The notes under the pieces: model-generated
What the model saw: only the letters and a program-made list of their open reading frames with translations
Database searches by the model: none
Told to the model about the DNA's origin: nothing
Made by a program: the position numbers and the translations under genes
Part shown: positions 1 to 7,318 of the stretch, piece after piece
Numbering within the stretch: the stretch's first letter is position 1
Layout: the number at the start of each line of letters is the position of its first letter
NCBI RefSeq assembly: GCF_001263205.1
Contig: NZ_CP012333.1
Coordinates: 5,681,001 to 5,745,000, forward strand
Origin: Labilithrix luteola
GTDB taxonomy: Bacteria; Myxococcota_A; Polyangia; Polyangiales; Polyangiaceae
Length of the DNA: 64,000 nucleotides
Direction: 5' to 3'

Positions 1-1
1 G

Positions 2-1129
2 CTCGTCGAGACCGGAAAGGCGGAGGTCGAAGAGCGCGTCATTCGTTTTCGCCACGGGGCACCGAAGGACGTTCGAGGCATGACGGTGATCCTCGTCGAT
101 GACGGCGTAGCCACCGGAGCGACGGCTCGTGCGGCTCTGCTCACTCTCCGGGCGCGCGGCGCGGGCAGGCTGGTCCTCGCTGTTCCGGTTGGCGCATCGG
201 AGACTCTCCAAGAGCTAGCTTCGGAGGCCGACGAGATCGTCTGCCCGCAGCCGCGCGATGTCTTCATGGCGGTTGGGCTTTGGTACGACGACTTCTCGGA
301 GACCACCGACGAAGACGTCATGGTGCTGCTTCAGCGGGCCGAGAACGATTACGCCGCGTCGCACGCGGAAGCGGAGCGCGACACGATTCGCGATCGGGAG
401 GCTCGCGACGCCTTCGCGCGCGGCGTGCCCGTGCAGTCGCAGCAGGTCGCCGTGCCCATCGACCGCGAGGTGCGCATTCCGCTGGGCGACGCGGAGCTCG
501 AAGGGCGACTGACGATTCCTCCTGGAGCCACCGGCCTCGTGCTCTTCGCGCACGGAAGTGGAAGTGGGCGACACAGTTCGCGCAATCGGTTCGTCGCCGG
601 CGAGATCCAGCGTAGTGGACTCGGAACGCTGCTCTTCGATCTGCTGACGCCGGGCGAAGCGGAGCTCGACGAGGCGACCGAGTCGCTTCGTTTCGACATC
701 GACCTGCTCGCCGAACGGCTCCTCGTTGCGACCGATTGGGCAGGCAACATGCCGGAGACCATGCTCCTGTCTCTCGGATACTTCGGTGCGAGCACCGGGG
801 CGGCCGCAGCGCTGGAGGCCTCGGTCCGGAGGCCTGGTGTCGTGCGTGCGATCGTCTCGCGAGGCGGGAGGCCCGATTTGGCCGGTCCAGTCCTCGCCGA
901 CGTTGCGGCTCCGACGCTCCTGCTCGTGGGATCAGCCGACACGGACGTGCTCGAGCTCAATCAACGTGCCTTGAACGAGCTCGGTTGCGAGAAAGCCATG
1001 CACGTGGTGACGGGCGCGACACACCTCTTCGAGCAGCCCGGCGCTCTGGAAGAAGTCGCGCGCTCGGCTGTCCAGTGGTTCAAGCAACACCTCGGTCGCG
1101 GTCGTTTGCGAGCAGGAGCGCGGGCATAG
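2..1129 (+). CDS. Phosphoribosyltransferase-alpha/beta hydrolase fusion (5' end cut by window)
   Basis: The frame is open from base 2, so the gene begins upstream; the ATG at 80 lies inside the protein. From there the first 15 residues contain the PRPP-binding signature ILVDDGVATGATARAA of type I phosphoribosyltransferases. The second half, from about residue 135 of the visible part, is a dienelactone-hydrolase-like alpha/beta hydrolase: oxyanion-type FAHGSGSG, nucleophile elbow GASTG, acid region GSADTD and a histidine in GATHLF. Both catalytic halves look intact. Such fusions are known in bacteria, but their substrates are not settled. The fusion suggests a base or nucleotide salvage step coupled to ester or amide hydrolysis; that is inference. 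The next gene follows on the same strand after about 80 bases. Confidence 0.85.
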   Translation, partial: LVETGKAEVEERVIRFRHGAPKDVRGMTVILVDDGVATGATARAALLTLRARGAGRLVLAVPVGASETLQELASEADEIVCPQPRDVFMAVGLWYDDFSETTDEDVMVLLQRAENDYAASHAEAERDTIRDREARDAFARGVPVQSQQVAVPIDREVRIPLGDAELEGRLTIPPGATGLVLFAHGSGSGRHSSRNRFVAGEIQRSGLGTLLFDLLTPGEAELDEATESLRFDIDLLAERLLVATDWAGNMPETMLLSLGYFGASTGAAAALEASVRRPGVVRAIVSRGGRPDLAGPVLADVAAPTLLLVGSADTDVLELNQRALNELGCEKAMHVVTGATHLFEQPGALEEVARSAVQWFKQHLGRGRLRAGARA

Positions 1130-1208
1130 TCGAGCTCTGAACGCGCTCGGATGCATGGGCCGGGCCGCAGCCCGAGAAGTGGCCGGCGCTTTGCACGGCT
1201 GGCCCCTC

Positions 1209-2195
1209 ATGGCTGGCATGGTTCGAACCGGAATCACCTCCTGGACGGATCCTTCGTTGATCGCGTCGGGGTGGTATCCGAAAGAAGCCCACACGGCCGA
1301 GGCACGGCTTCGCTGGTACGCGACGCAGTTCTCGATCGTGGAGAATGATTCGACGTACTACGCGATCCCCGCGACGCGTCAGGCCGAGCTCTGGGTCGCA
1401 CGGACGCCTCGCGACTTCACGATGAACGTGAAGGCGTTCGCGACGCTCACCGAGCACTACACCGATCCGAAGCGATTGCCTTCCGACCTGCGCGCCGCGC
1501 TGCCGGCGGGGTTCCGCGACAAGGCGCACGTCTACCCGGAGGACATGGGGGAGGAGCTCGTCACCGAGATTGGCCGCCGGTTTCGCGACTCGATCAAGCC
1601 GCTCCAAGAAGCAGGACGCCTTGGCGTCGTTCTGTACCAGTATCCGGTTTGGTTTCCGGCCTCGCCGGCGAATCGCAAGGCGGTGACGCGCATTCGCGAG
1701 CTCTTTCCCGACGCGCGCGTGGCCGTGGAGTTTCGGAACGCAACGTGGATGTCCGACAAGAATCGCGAGCGGACGTTCTCGCTGCTGCGTGACGAAGATC
1801 TCACGTACACGTGCGTCGACGAGCCCCAGGGATTCCCGTCGTCGATCCCACCCGTGGTGAGCGCGACGTCGGATCTGGCGCTCGTTCGCTTCCACGGTCG
1901 AAGCGCTTCGAGGTGGAATCGCTCGGCGGAGAGCGCGCGTGACCGGTTTCGATACCGCTACTCGGTCGACGAGCTCCGTGAGTGGGTGCCGCGCATCCGG
2001 CGCCTTGCGGACCAAGCGGCGGAAGTCCACGTTTTGATGAACAACTGCTACTCCGACTACGCGGTCGTCAACGCGGGACAGATGCGCGAACTCCTGCTCG
2101 AATCGCGTCTTGCGGAACCGCGCGCGGCGGCGCAAGGGGCGGGGCGTTCGCGTCGCGAGCTCAGGGGCCGCCGAGCCGTCCAGCACGCGCCCTGA
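1209..2195 (+). CDS. DUF72 (YecE-like) family protein
   Basis: About 328 residues. The N-terminus (VRTGITSWTDPSLIASGWYP) and the internal FSIVENDSTYYAIP match the DUF72 TIM-barrel family, where this region reads G.sGW....YP and FnTVEiNsTFY. Later family motifs are VAVEFRNATW and VHVLMNNCYSDYAVVNA. The reading frame is open further upstream, but the ATGs at 1209 and 1218 put the start just before the first conserved strand, as is usual for the family. No strong ribosome site separates the two. The biochemical function of DUF72 is unknown. The C-terminal 30 residues are Arg/Ala-rich and may be unstructured. Confidence 0.8.
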   Translation: MAGMVRTGITSWTDPSLIASGWYPKEAHTAEARLRWYATQFSIVENDSTYYAIPATRQAELWVARTPRDFTMNVKAFATLTEHYTDPKRLPSDLRAALPAGFRDKAHVYPEDMGEELVTEIGRRFRDSIKPLQEAGRLGVVLYQYPVWFPASPANRKAVTRIRELFPDARVAVEFRNATWMSDKNRERTFSLLRDEDLTYTCVDEPQGFPSSIPPVVSATSDLALVRFHGRSASRWNRSAESARDRFRYRYSVDELREWVPRIRRLADQAAEVHVLMNNCYSDYAVVNAGQMRELLLESRLAEPRAAAQGAGRSRRELRGRRAVQHAP

Positions 2196-2270
2196 GGTCC
2201 AGCATGCCCCCTGAATGGGGGACGTGCGCTTCTCACCCTGCCAGGCGCCGCGTTTGGTAGCCTGCTGCCG

Positions 2271-2918
2271 ATGACTGCTGCATCGGTGTCTCAGCCGCTG
2301 CCCGACCGCTTGCCGTTCCTCGACGAGCGCGCGAAGGCCCGCGCCGTCGCGGCCGTCAAAGCGTTCGAGCTGCAAACCTCGGCCGAGCTCGTCGTGACGG
2401 TGAGGAAGCAGGTTCGGTCGTACCCCGAGGCGGACTTCGCGTACGGTTCGCTGTTCGCCTTCATCATCCTGGCGTTCCTCCTCTTCTACCCGGTCGACTT
2501 CTCGACCGAGCTGATGCCGGTCGACGTTGCACTCGCCTTTGGCGTCGGCTTCGGGCTCTCGAGGTACTTGCCACCGCTCCGCAGGCTCGCGCTCTCCGTC
2601 ACGGCTCGCCGCGTTCCGGTCGAGCAGGCGGCCAAGGCGGCGTTCTATGATCTCGGGATCTCCCGAACCACGGGGCGCACCGGAGTGCTCGTGTTCGTCT
2701 CGATGTTCGAAGGCATGGTCGCGATCATCTGCGACGTGGGCGTGACCGCCGAGGCGCGCAAGGCGGCCGAGGAAGCCCGCGGCCTTCTGGAACTGGCCCT
2801 CAAGAAGTCCAACATGAACGCCTTCGCCGAGACGCTCGAGGCTCTCGGGCCGCGTTTCGCGCCGACGATGGCGCGTGCAGAAGACGACGTCAACGAGCTG
2901 CCGGACGACGTGGCATGA
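2271..2918 (+). CDS. TPM-domain membrane protein
   Basis: A 215-residue protein with two adjacent hydrophobic segments (about 63-75 and 85-97) inside a region that resembles the TPM (TLP18.3/Psb32/MOLO-1) domain: LDERAKARAVAAVKAFELQT near the N-terminus and TGRTGVLVFVSMFEGMVAIICD later. TPM domains are extracytoplasmic or membrane-associated and often pair with Gly/Ser-rich partner proteins. Its stop overlaps the next start by four bases (ATGA), so the two are translationally coupled. The pair probably forms one membrane complex; the role is not known. Confidence 0.65.
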   Translation: MTAASVSQPLPDRLPFLDERAKARAVAAVKAFELQTSAELVVTVRKQVRSYPEADFAYGSLFAFIILAFLLFYPVDFSTELMPVDVALAFGVGFGLSRYLPPLRRLALSVTARRVPVEQAAKAAFYDLGISRTTGRTGVLVFVSMFEGMVAIICDVGVTAEARKAAEEARGLLELALKKSNMNAFAETLEALGPRFAPTMARAEDDVNELPDDVA

Positions 2919-4492
2919 AACGAACCCTCCTTCGTGCGCTCGGAAAGCGCGATCTCCAGAAGACGATCACGTTCGCGTCGATCGTCACCATCATCCTGCT
3001 CGACACCGCCTTGGCCTATGCCTCGCGACCGGGCGGCGGTAGCTCGTATTCCGGTGGTAGCCGCAGCAGCGGAAGTAGCCGCAGCAGCGGCGGCTCGTAC
3101 TCGGGCGGTGGTAGCAGCAGCAGTGGTAGTGGTGGCGGCGAGGCGATCGGGTACCTGATCCTGCTCTGCTTCGAGCACCCGGCGCTCGGCGTGCCGCTGC
3201 TTCTGATTGTCTGCGTCGTCGCCTTCGTCCGCATGAAGTCGAAATCGAGCTTCGACGGCGCCGAGTGGTCGACCCACGCTGGGATGGCTCATGCGCAGGC
3301 ACGTGCGATGTACAACGAGCCGCCGCCTCAGCCCCTCCGCACGAGGCTCGAAGCCATCCGACGCACGGATCCGGCCTTCTCGATCGTCGTCTTCGAAGAC
3401 TTCCTCTACTTCCTCTATGCCGAAATGCACCGCGCTCGCGGAGCTTCCGGGATGGAGGCGCTGGCGCCCTATCTCAGCGACGACGTTCGCGCCACCCTTC
3501 GCCACGACGGACGCATCGGCGAAGTGACCGGCATCATCATCGGCGCCATGAGCTACGACGACGTCGAGGTCGACGCCCAGGGCGGCGCGGAGATCACCGT
3601 CATCGTCGAATCGAACTTCGTCGAGCGGTATCGTCCTCAAGGCGAGCAGCGCTTCTATGTGAAGGAGGAGCTCACGCTCAGCCGCGCGCCCGGCGCACGC
3701 TCACGCACGCCCGACAAGGCGCGTACCCTCAATTGCCCGAACTGTGGTGGCCCGCTCTCGGCGATTCGCGGCAGCGTGTGCAGCTACTGCAAGACGCAGA
3801 TCGTCACGGGCACGAAGGACTGGGCCATCACGAGCATCACCGAGCTCGAACGCGAACCGCGCGGTCCGCTGCTCACCTCGAACGTCGAAGAGCAGGGAAC
3901 GAACCTTCCCACCGTCGTCGACCCTCGCGCCCACAACGTCTTCGCGCAAATCCAGCAGAAGGACCCCGAATTCAACTGGCCGCGCCTTCAGCAGCGCGTG
4001 GGGCTCATCTTCCAGGAATTCCACGCCGGCTGGGTCGCCCGCGATCCTTCCAAGGTGCGCCCGTTCGTGAGCGACAATCTCTTTCAGTCGCAGATGTACT
4101 GGATCGATCTCTATCGCTCCTCGCGCTGCATCAACCGCACCGACGGCTCGCGCATCACCCACCTCGAGCTGGCCTGCGCCACGACCGACGCGTACTACGA
4201 CGCCATCACCGTTCGCCTCTACGCGACGGGTCTCGACTACACGATCTCCGAAGACGGCAAGCTGCTCTCCGGCAGCCAGAGTCGCCAGCGCGCGTATACC
4301 GAATACTGGACGCTCATCCGCGGCGCCCAGAAGAAGCGCACGGACAAGGGCGAGCGCCAATGCCCCAACTGCGGCGCTCCGTTGACCATCAACATGACCG
4401 GCAATTGCCAATATTGCGGTGTGAAGGTCACCAGCGGCGAATACGATTGGGTGCTGTCGCGCATCGAGCAGGACGAGGCCTACACGGGGTAG
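2915..4492 (+). CDS. Tim44-like membrane protein with two zinc ribbons
   Basis: 525 residues. A signal or anchor segment (about 18-36) is followed by a low-complexity Gly/Ser/Tyr stretch (39-73) and a second hydrophobic segment (about 76-108). The rest is an internal duplication: a Tim44-like half starting near AIRRTDPAFS followed by a four-cysteine ribbon (C274, C277, C289, C292), then a second half starting near IQQKDPEFNW followed by a second ribbon (C483, C486, C498, C501). In both ribbons the pattern is CPNCG...C.YC. Tim44-like domains bind membranes or membrane proteins. The ATGA overlap with the TPM gene argues for a shared complex. The zinc ribbons probably face the cytoplasm; that is inference. 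Confidence 0.7.
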   Translation: MKRTLLRALGKRDLQKTITFASIVTIILLDTALAYASRPGGGSSYSGGSRSSGSSRSSGGSYSGGGSSSSGSGGGEAIGYLILLCFEHPALGVPLLLIVCVVAFVRMKSKSSFDGAEWSTHAGMAHAQARAMYNEPPPQPLRTRLEAIRRTDPAFSIVVFEDFLYFLYAEMHRARGASGMEALAPYLSDDVRATLRHDGRIGEVTGIIIGAMSYDDVEVDAQGGAEITVIVESNFVERYRPQGEQRFYVKEELTLSRAPGARSRTPDKARTLNCPNCGGPLSAIRGSVCSYCKTQIVTGTKDWAITSITELEREPRGPLLTSNVEEQGTNLPTVVDPRAHNVFAQIQQKDPEFNWPRLQQRVGLIFQEFHAGWVARDPSKVRPFVSDNLFQSQMYWIDLYRSSRCINRTDGSRITHLELACATTDAYYDAITVRLYATGLDYTISEDGKLLSGSQSRQRAYTEYWTLIRGAQKKRTDKGERQCPNCGAPLTINMTGNCQYCGVKVTSGEYDWVLSRIEQDEAYTG

Positions 4493-4500
4493 GGGGAAGC

Positions 4501-4560
4501 CTTGTCGCGAGGGGGCGAGAGGTGACCCAACCCTTGTCGCGAAGGGGGCGAGAGGGGACC
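4501..4560. repeat. Two 27-28 bp direct repeats
   Basis: Copies at 4501-4527 and 4533-4560 share CTTGTCGCGA, an optional extra A, GGGGGCGAGAGG and GACC. They lie directly after the stop codon of the Tim44-like gene and before the palindromes that precede the DUF559 gene, so they mark the left edge of that inserted-looking unit. Confidence 0.85.
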
Positions 4561-4574
4561 GACCCTCAACCCCA

Positions 4575-4599
4575 CCCCTTCTCCCTAAGGGAGAAGGGG
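4575..4599. repeat. REP-like palindrome P1
   Basis: Perfect inverted repeat with 12-bp arms (CCCCTTCTCCCT and its complement) around one unpaired A. It is one of four closely related palindromes within 600 bp, two on each side of (or inside the end of) the DUF559 gene. Confidence 0.9.
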
Positions 4600-4617
4600 G
4601 AAGAGCCCTCATCCCCT

Positions 4618-4644
4618 CCCCCTTCTCCCGCAGGGAGAAGGGGG
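4618..4644. repeat. REP-like palindrome P2
   Basis: Perfect inverted repeat with 12-bp arms (CCCCCTTCTCCC and its complement) around the loop GCA. Same core as P1, P3 and P4. Confidence 0.9.
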
Positions 4645-4695
4645 ATTTAACGCTCGTCTCGACAACTTGGTCAGGCAGATGGCCGATGCGTTCGG

Positions 4696-5106
4696 TTGAA
4701 CCGGATGATTCGGCGAATGACCGTGCATGCGCGAAGACTACGCAGGAGGGCGACTCCTGCGGAGAAGCAGCTTTGGGAGATGCTGCGCGGGCGGAGGCTC
4801 GAGGGGATGAAGTTTCGACGGCAGGAGCCGCTCGGGCGTTACATCGTCGATTTCTTGTGCGTCGAGCGATGGCTCATCGTCGAAGCCGATGGAGCACTCC
4901 ATTTTCCGAAGCCGAGGCGAGATCGCGAGCGCGACGAGTTCTTCGAGACACTCGGCTTCACCGTGCTCCGCTTTGAGAACTGCGTTGTGCTCAGTTTCCC
5001 GGACGAGGTCCGCGAACGGATTCGCGCTGCACTCCGAGCTCCTGGATCACGAGGACTTCCCCCGCTTCCCGAGCTACCCCTTCTCCCTCCGGGAGAAGGG
5101 GAATGA
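4696..5106 (+). CDS. DUF559 (Vsr-like endonuclease fold) protein
   Basis: 136 residues from a TTG start; an ATG at 4705 is the alternative. The sequence has the family landmarks in order: RRRATPAEKQLWEMLRGRRL, GMKFRRQEPLGRYIVDFLC, then IVEADGALH where most members have VEVDGxxH, RDRERDEFFETLGFTVLRF and a C-terminal helix. The Asp in EADG and the preceding Asp of VDFLC are the expected metal-binding residues of the PD-(D/E)XK/Vsr-like fold. The last residues, LLPPGEGE, are encoded by palindrome P3, so the 3' end of the gene is built from the repeat. No partner methylase is present. The activity in vivo is unknown. The context points to a gene carried with the surrounding repeats. Confidence 0.8.
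   Translation: MNRMIRRMTVHARRLRRRATPAEKQLWEMLRGRRLEGMKFRRQEPLGRYIVDFLCVERWLIVEADGALHFPKPRRDRERDEFFETLGFTVLRFENCVVLSFPDEVRERIRAALRAPGSRGLPPLPELPLLPPGEGE
5077..5101. repeat. REP-like palindrome P3 inside the 3' end of the DUF559 gene
   Basis: Perfect inverted repeat with 11-bp arms (CCCCTTCTCCC and its complement) around TCC. It encodes the final residues of the DUF559 protein and is followed by GAATGAGGGG. Confidence 0.9.
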
Positions 5107-5141
5107 GGGGTGATGATCTAACTGCGCACGCGATGTTTTCA

Positions 5142-5166
5142 CCCCTTCTCCCTTAGTGAGAAGGGG
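5142..5166. repeat. REP-like palindrome P4
   Basis: Inverted repeat with 9-bp arms (CCCCTTCTC and its complement) around a 7-nt loop, followed by GGGGGATGAGGG, an extension like the one after P3. The loop side has diverged relative to P1-P3. Confidence 0.85.
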
Positions 5167-5191
5167 CGGGGGATGAGGGCCGGGTTCCCCG

Positions 5192-5242
5192 GCAGTGCTT
5201 TACGAGCCCCTCGCAGTGCTTTACGAGCCCTCGCAGTGCTTT
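5192..5242. repeat. Tandem repeat, 20-21 bp unit, about 2.5 copies
   Basis: Units start with GCAGTGCTTTACGAGCC at 5192 (21 bp), 5213 (20 bp) and a partial unit at 5233. The array fills the space between palindrome P4 and the end of the minus-strand TerB gene. Confidence 0.9.
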
Positions 5243-5255
5243 GGGCGGCGTCTCT

Positions 5256-5747
5256 TCATGCCCCCGGCGCCAGCGATCTCCGCACGCTCACCGGGTCGGC
5301 GTCCACCTTCGGTCTGGCATTTTCGATCAGTTCGTTCAGGCGGGGTATTGGCATGCCGGCGGCCTTCGCGATGCGATCCACGACCGTGCGTTCGGCGGCG
5401 GAGAGGCCTTCGCTCGCGAAGGCGACGCCGAGCGCGACGAGGATGCCTGGTTCGACGGCGTCGCAGTCCTGGAGGATGGCGCCGACGAGGCGGGCGCGGT
5501 TTTCGGCGCCGGCGGCCCTCATGACGTCGAGGCTCGACGTGATGAGGTGATCGACGACTTCGGCGGAGAGGGACGTCTCGAGCAAAGCCTGGAAGATCTC
5601 GCGGAGCATGCCGCGCTCGCTCTCGTCGAGCATGCCGTCGGCCATGGCGACGAGGATGCCGAGATCGATGATCGGCGTCGGGTTGTAACCGTGGCGGGAA
5701 AAGGCCGAGCAGAGATCTTCGATGGCCGCTGCGATGATAGCGCGCAT
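5256..5747 (-). CDS. TerB-like domain protein
   Basis: 163 residues, all-helical in appearance, with the TerB-type metal-binding helix pattern LVAMADGMLDESERGMLREIF (Asp/Glu at positions typical of the family) and the related LGVAFASEGLSAAERTVVDRIA near the end. TerB domains of tellurite-resistance clusters bind metal ions and assemble with membrane proteins. No other ter genes are present. It sits 14 bp downstream of the HAMP protein on the same strand, so the two probably form one operon. A cytoplasmic role in stress or envelope signalling is inference. Confidence 0.65.
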   Translation of the reverse strand: MRAIIAAAIEDLCSAFSRHGYNPTPIIDLGILVAMADGMLDESERGMLREIFQALLETSLSAEVVDHLITSSLDVMRAAGAENRARLVGAILQDCDAVEPGILVALGVAFASEGLSAAERTVVDRIAKAAGMPIPRLNELIENARPKVDADPVSVRRSLAPGA

Positions 5748-5761
5748 GTTTCGTCGACTCC

Positions 5762-6508
5762 CTATTCGACCGGGTGCATGGAGGCGCGACGGCGCTCGAG
5801 GCCAATGACCATCTGAGCGCGCAAGGCGCGGAGGCCGTCGACGACGTCGGTGGGGGTCGAAGACGACGCTTCGGCGCGGCGGAGCGTGTCGTCGAGCGTG
5901 GCGAGGCGCGCGCTCTGTTGAGCGCGGAGCGAATAGGTCATCTGGAGAAAGGTGTCGAAGAGATCTTCGAGCTCGTCGCCACGGCGGAGGCGTTCCTCGA
6001 TGACGAGGCGACCGGTGCTCACGCGGCGGAGCAGGCGCTTCATCTTGTGCACCGGTCCGACGATGCGATGGGTGATGACGACGCCCATGAGGACGAGGAG
6101 AAGGAGGAGCGCGACGCCCGCGCCGCCGAGGAGGAGCTGCAGGTTTCGGCGGTCACGAAGGATGTCGGCCTGGCGCTGCTTCACCTCCGAGAGGTTCTTC
6201 TCGGATTGCGTGTCGACCTCCTTCAGTGATTCATCCATCACCGCCTGGAGCGTCGGGTTGTCCCCTGCTGCCAGCTCGACGCTTCGTCGAGCAAGGATGG
6301 AGTTGGCCTTCGACTCCTCGTACGCGCGTTCGGCCTGTGCGACGGCGAGGCTTGCAGTGTCGGCCGCGCGGACGGCCGTGCGACCGATGATGATCCCGAG
6401 AGCGGTCATCACGACGAGCACGACGGCTACGAGGTAGCCGGTCCATTTGAGCTGGAAGCGCGGGTCGAGAAGGTACGACTTCTTCCGGCGAGCGTGAGCC
6501 ATCGCCAT
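5762..6508 (-). CDS. Two-pass membrane protein with HAMP domain, no output domain
   Basis: 248 residues: a first membrane helix (about 23-43), an extracytoplasmic helical region of about 80 residues, a second helix (about 124-146), then a HAMP domain (about 147-199, with RIVGPVHKM and GDELEDLFDTF). After HAMP there is only a coiled-coil-like tail of about 50 residues, without kinase, cyclase or chemotaxis signalling domains. It could transmit a signal to a partner protein, for instance the TerB-like protein encoded 14 bp downstream. The start could also be the ATG at 6502. Confidence 0.75.
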   Translation of the reverse strand: MAMAHARRKKSYLLDPRFQLKWTGYLVAVVLVVMTALGIIIGRTAVRAADTASLAVAQAERAYEESKANSILARRSVELAAGDNPTLQAVMDESLKEVDTQSEKNLSEVKQRQADILRDRRNLQLLLGGAGVALLLLLVLMGVVITHRIVGPVHKMKRLLRRVSTGRLVIEERLRRGDELEDLFDTFLQMTYSLRAQQSARLATLDDTLRRAEASSSTPTDVVDGLRALRAQMVIGLERRRASMHPVE

Positions 6509-6601
6509 TCAAGGTACACCGTGGCGCCGATCCGTGGGAGTTCACGCCGATTTTCGGACGAGCTGTCGTGCCGAGCACACGAGCCACTTCGATAAGCACG
6601 T

Positions 6602-7249
6602 TCAACTTGCGGGCTGGATTTTGCTCTCCTCCTCGAGCGCGGCCACGATTTCCCGCTGCTTCTGACGTGCGGTGCCGGTGAGACGCTTGGCGCAGATGGG
6701 CGCCAGTGCCTCGGCCATGCGAATGAAGCCGAGAAGCTCGACCTCCAGGCGTTTGGCGTTCTCGCGGTCTGCCAGGTTGCCGTCTTGGTCGAAGGCCTTG
6801 TCCGAGTGTGGAAGCGCGAACATGTCCGGGAACACGAGCGCTCCGCAGCCTTCGAGCGGCACGCGCGTTTGCCACAGGCCGCGGATGCCCCCCATCGCCG
6901 AGGGGGATGCCGACATCAGGTAGATGGCCTTGCCGCGCCAGGGCATCGGACGGGCGCGAGAGACCCAGTCGATGGCGTTCTTGAAAACGCCGGACATCGA
7001 GTAGTTGTACTCGGGGGTGGCGATGAGGAGCGCATCGGCGTTCAGGATCCGGCGCTCGAGCGCTAGAGCTCCGTGGGGCAGCCCCTCCTCGCGGTTCATA
7101 TCTGCGTCGTAGAGGGGCATGTCGAACTCGTGGAAGTCGGCAAGGTCGACCTCTGCGCCGTCGCGTCGCGCAATCCTCGCCGCGAGCTCGATGAGCTTGT
7201 GGTTGAACGAACCGTCTCGAAGTGAGGTGGAGAACGCGAGGAGCTTCAT
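6602..7249 (-). CDS. NADPH-dependent FMN reductase (flavodoxin-like)
   Basis: 215 residues from the ATG at 7249; the open frame continues upstream, but MKLLAFSTSLRDGS is the natural N-terminus (first strand and phosphate loop). Family landmarks are the FMN-binding ATPEYNYSMSGVFKNAIDW and the later SASPSAMGGIRGLWQTR. Members reduce FMN, quinones or azo compounds with NAD(P)H in the cytoplasm. The gene is divergent from zwf, 69 bp away, which makes NADPH supply and use a plausible link; that is inference. The C-terminal 40 residues are helical and charged. Confidence 0.85.
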   Translation of the reverse strand: MKLLAFSTSLRDGSFNHKLIELAARIARRDGAEVDLADFHEFDMPLYDADMNREEGLPHGALALERRILNADALLIATPEYNYSMSGVFKNAIDWVSRARPMPWRGKAIYLMSASPSAMGGIRGLWQTRVPLEGCGALVFPDMFALPHSDKAFDQDGNLADRENAKRLEVELLGFIRMAEALAPICAKRLTGTARQKQREIVAALEEESKIQPAS

Positions 7250-7318
7250 GGGTGGCCTCTGCGGTCGCACGGAGCAACACGCGCGCCACGGGCTCCCGGA
7301 TGGGGATATGCTGCGTGC

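Noticed and set aside
5241..5816. Plus-strand 191-codon frame opposite the TerB gene
   Set aside because: The minus-strand frame has the TerB metal-helix pattern and fits the operon with the HAMP gene. The plus frame lacks any family feature.
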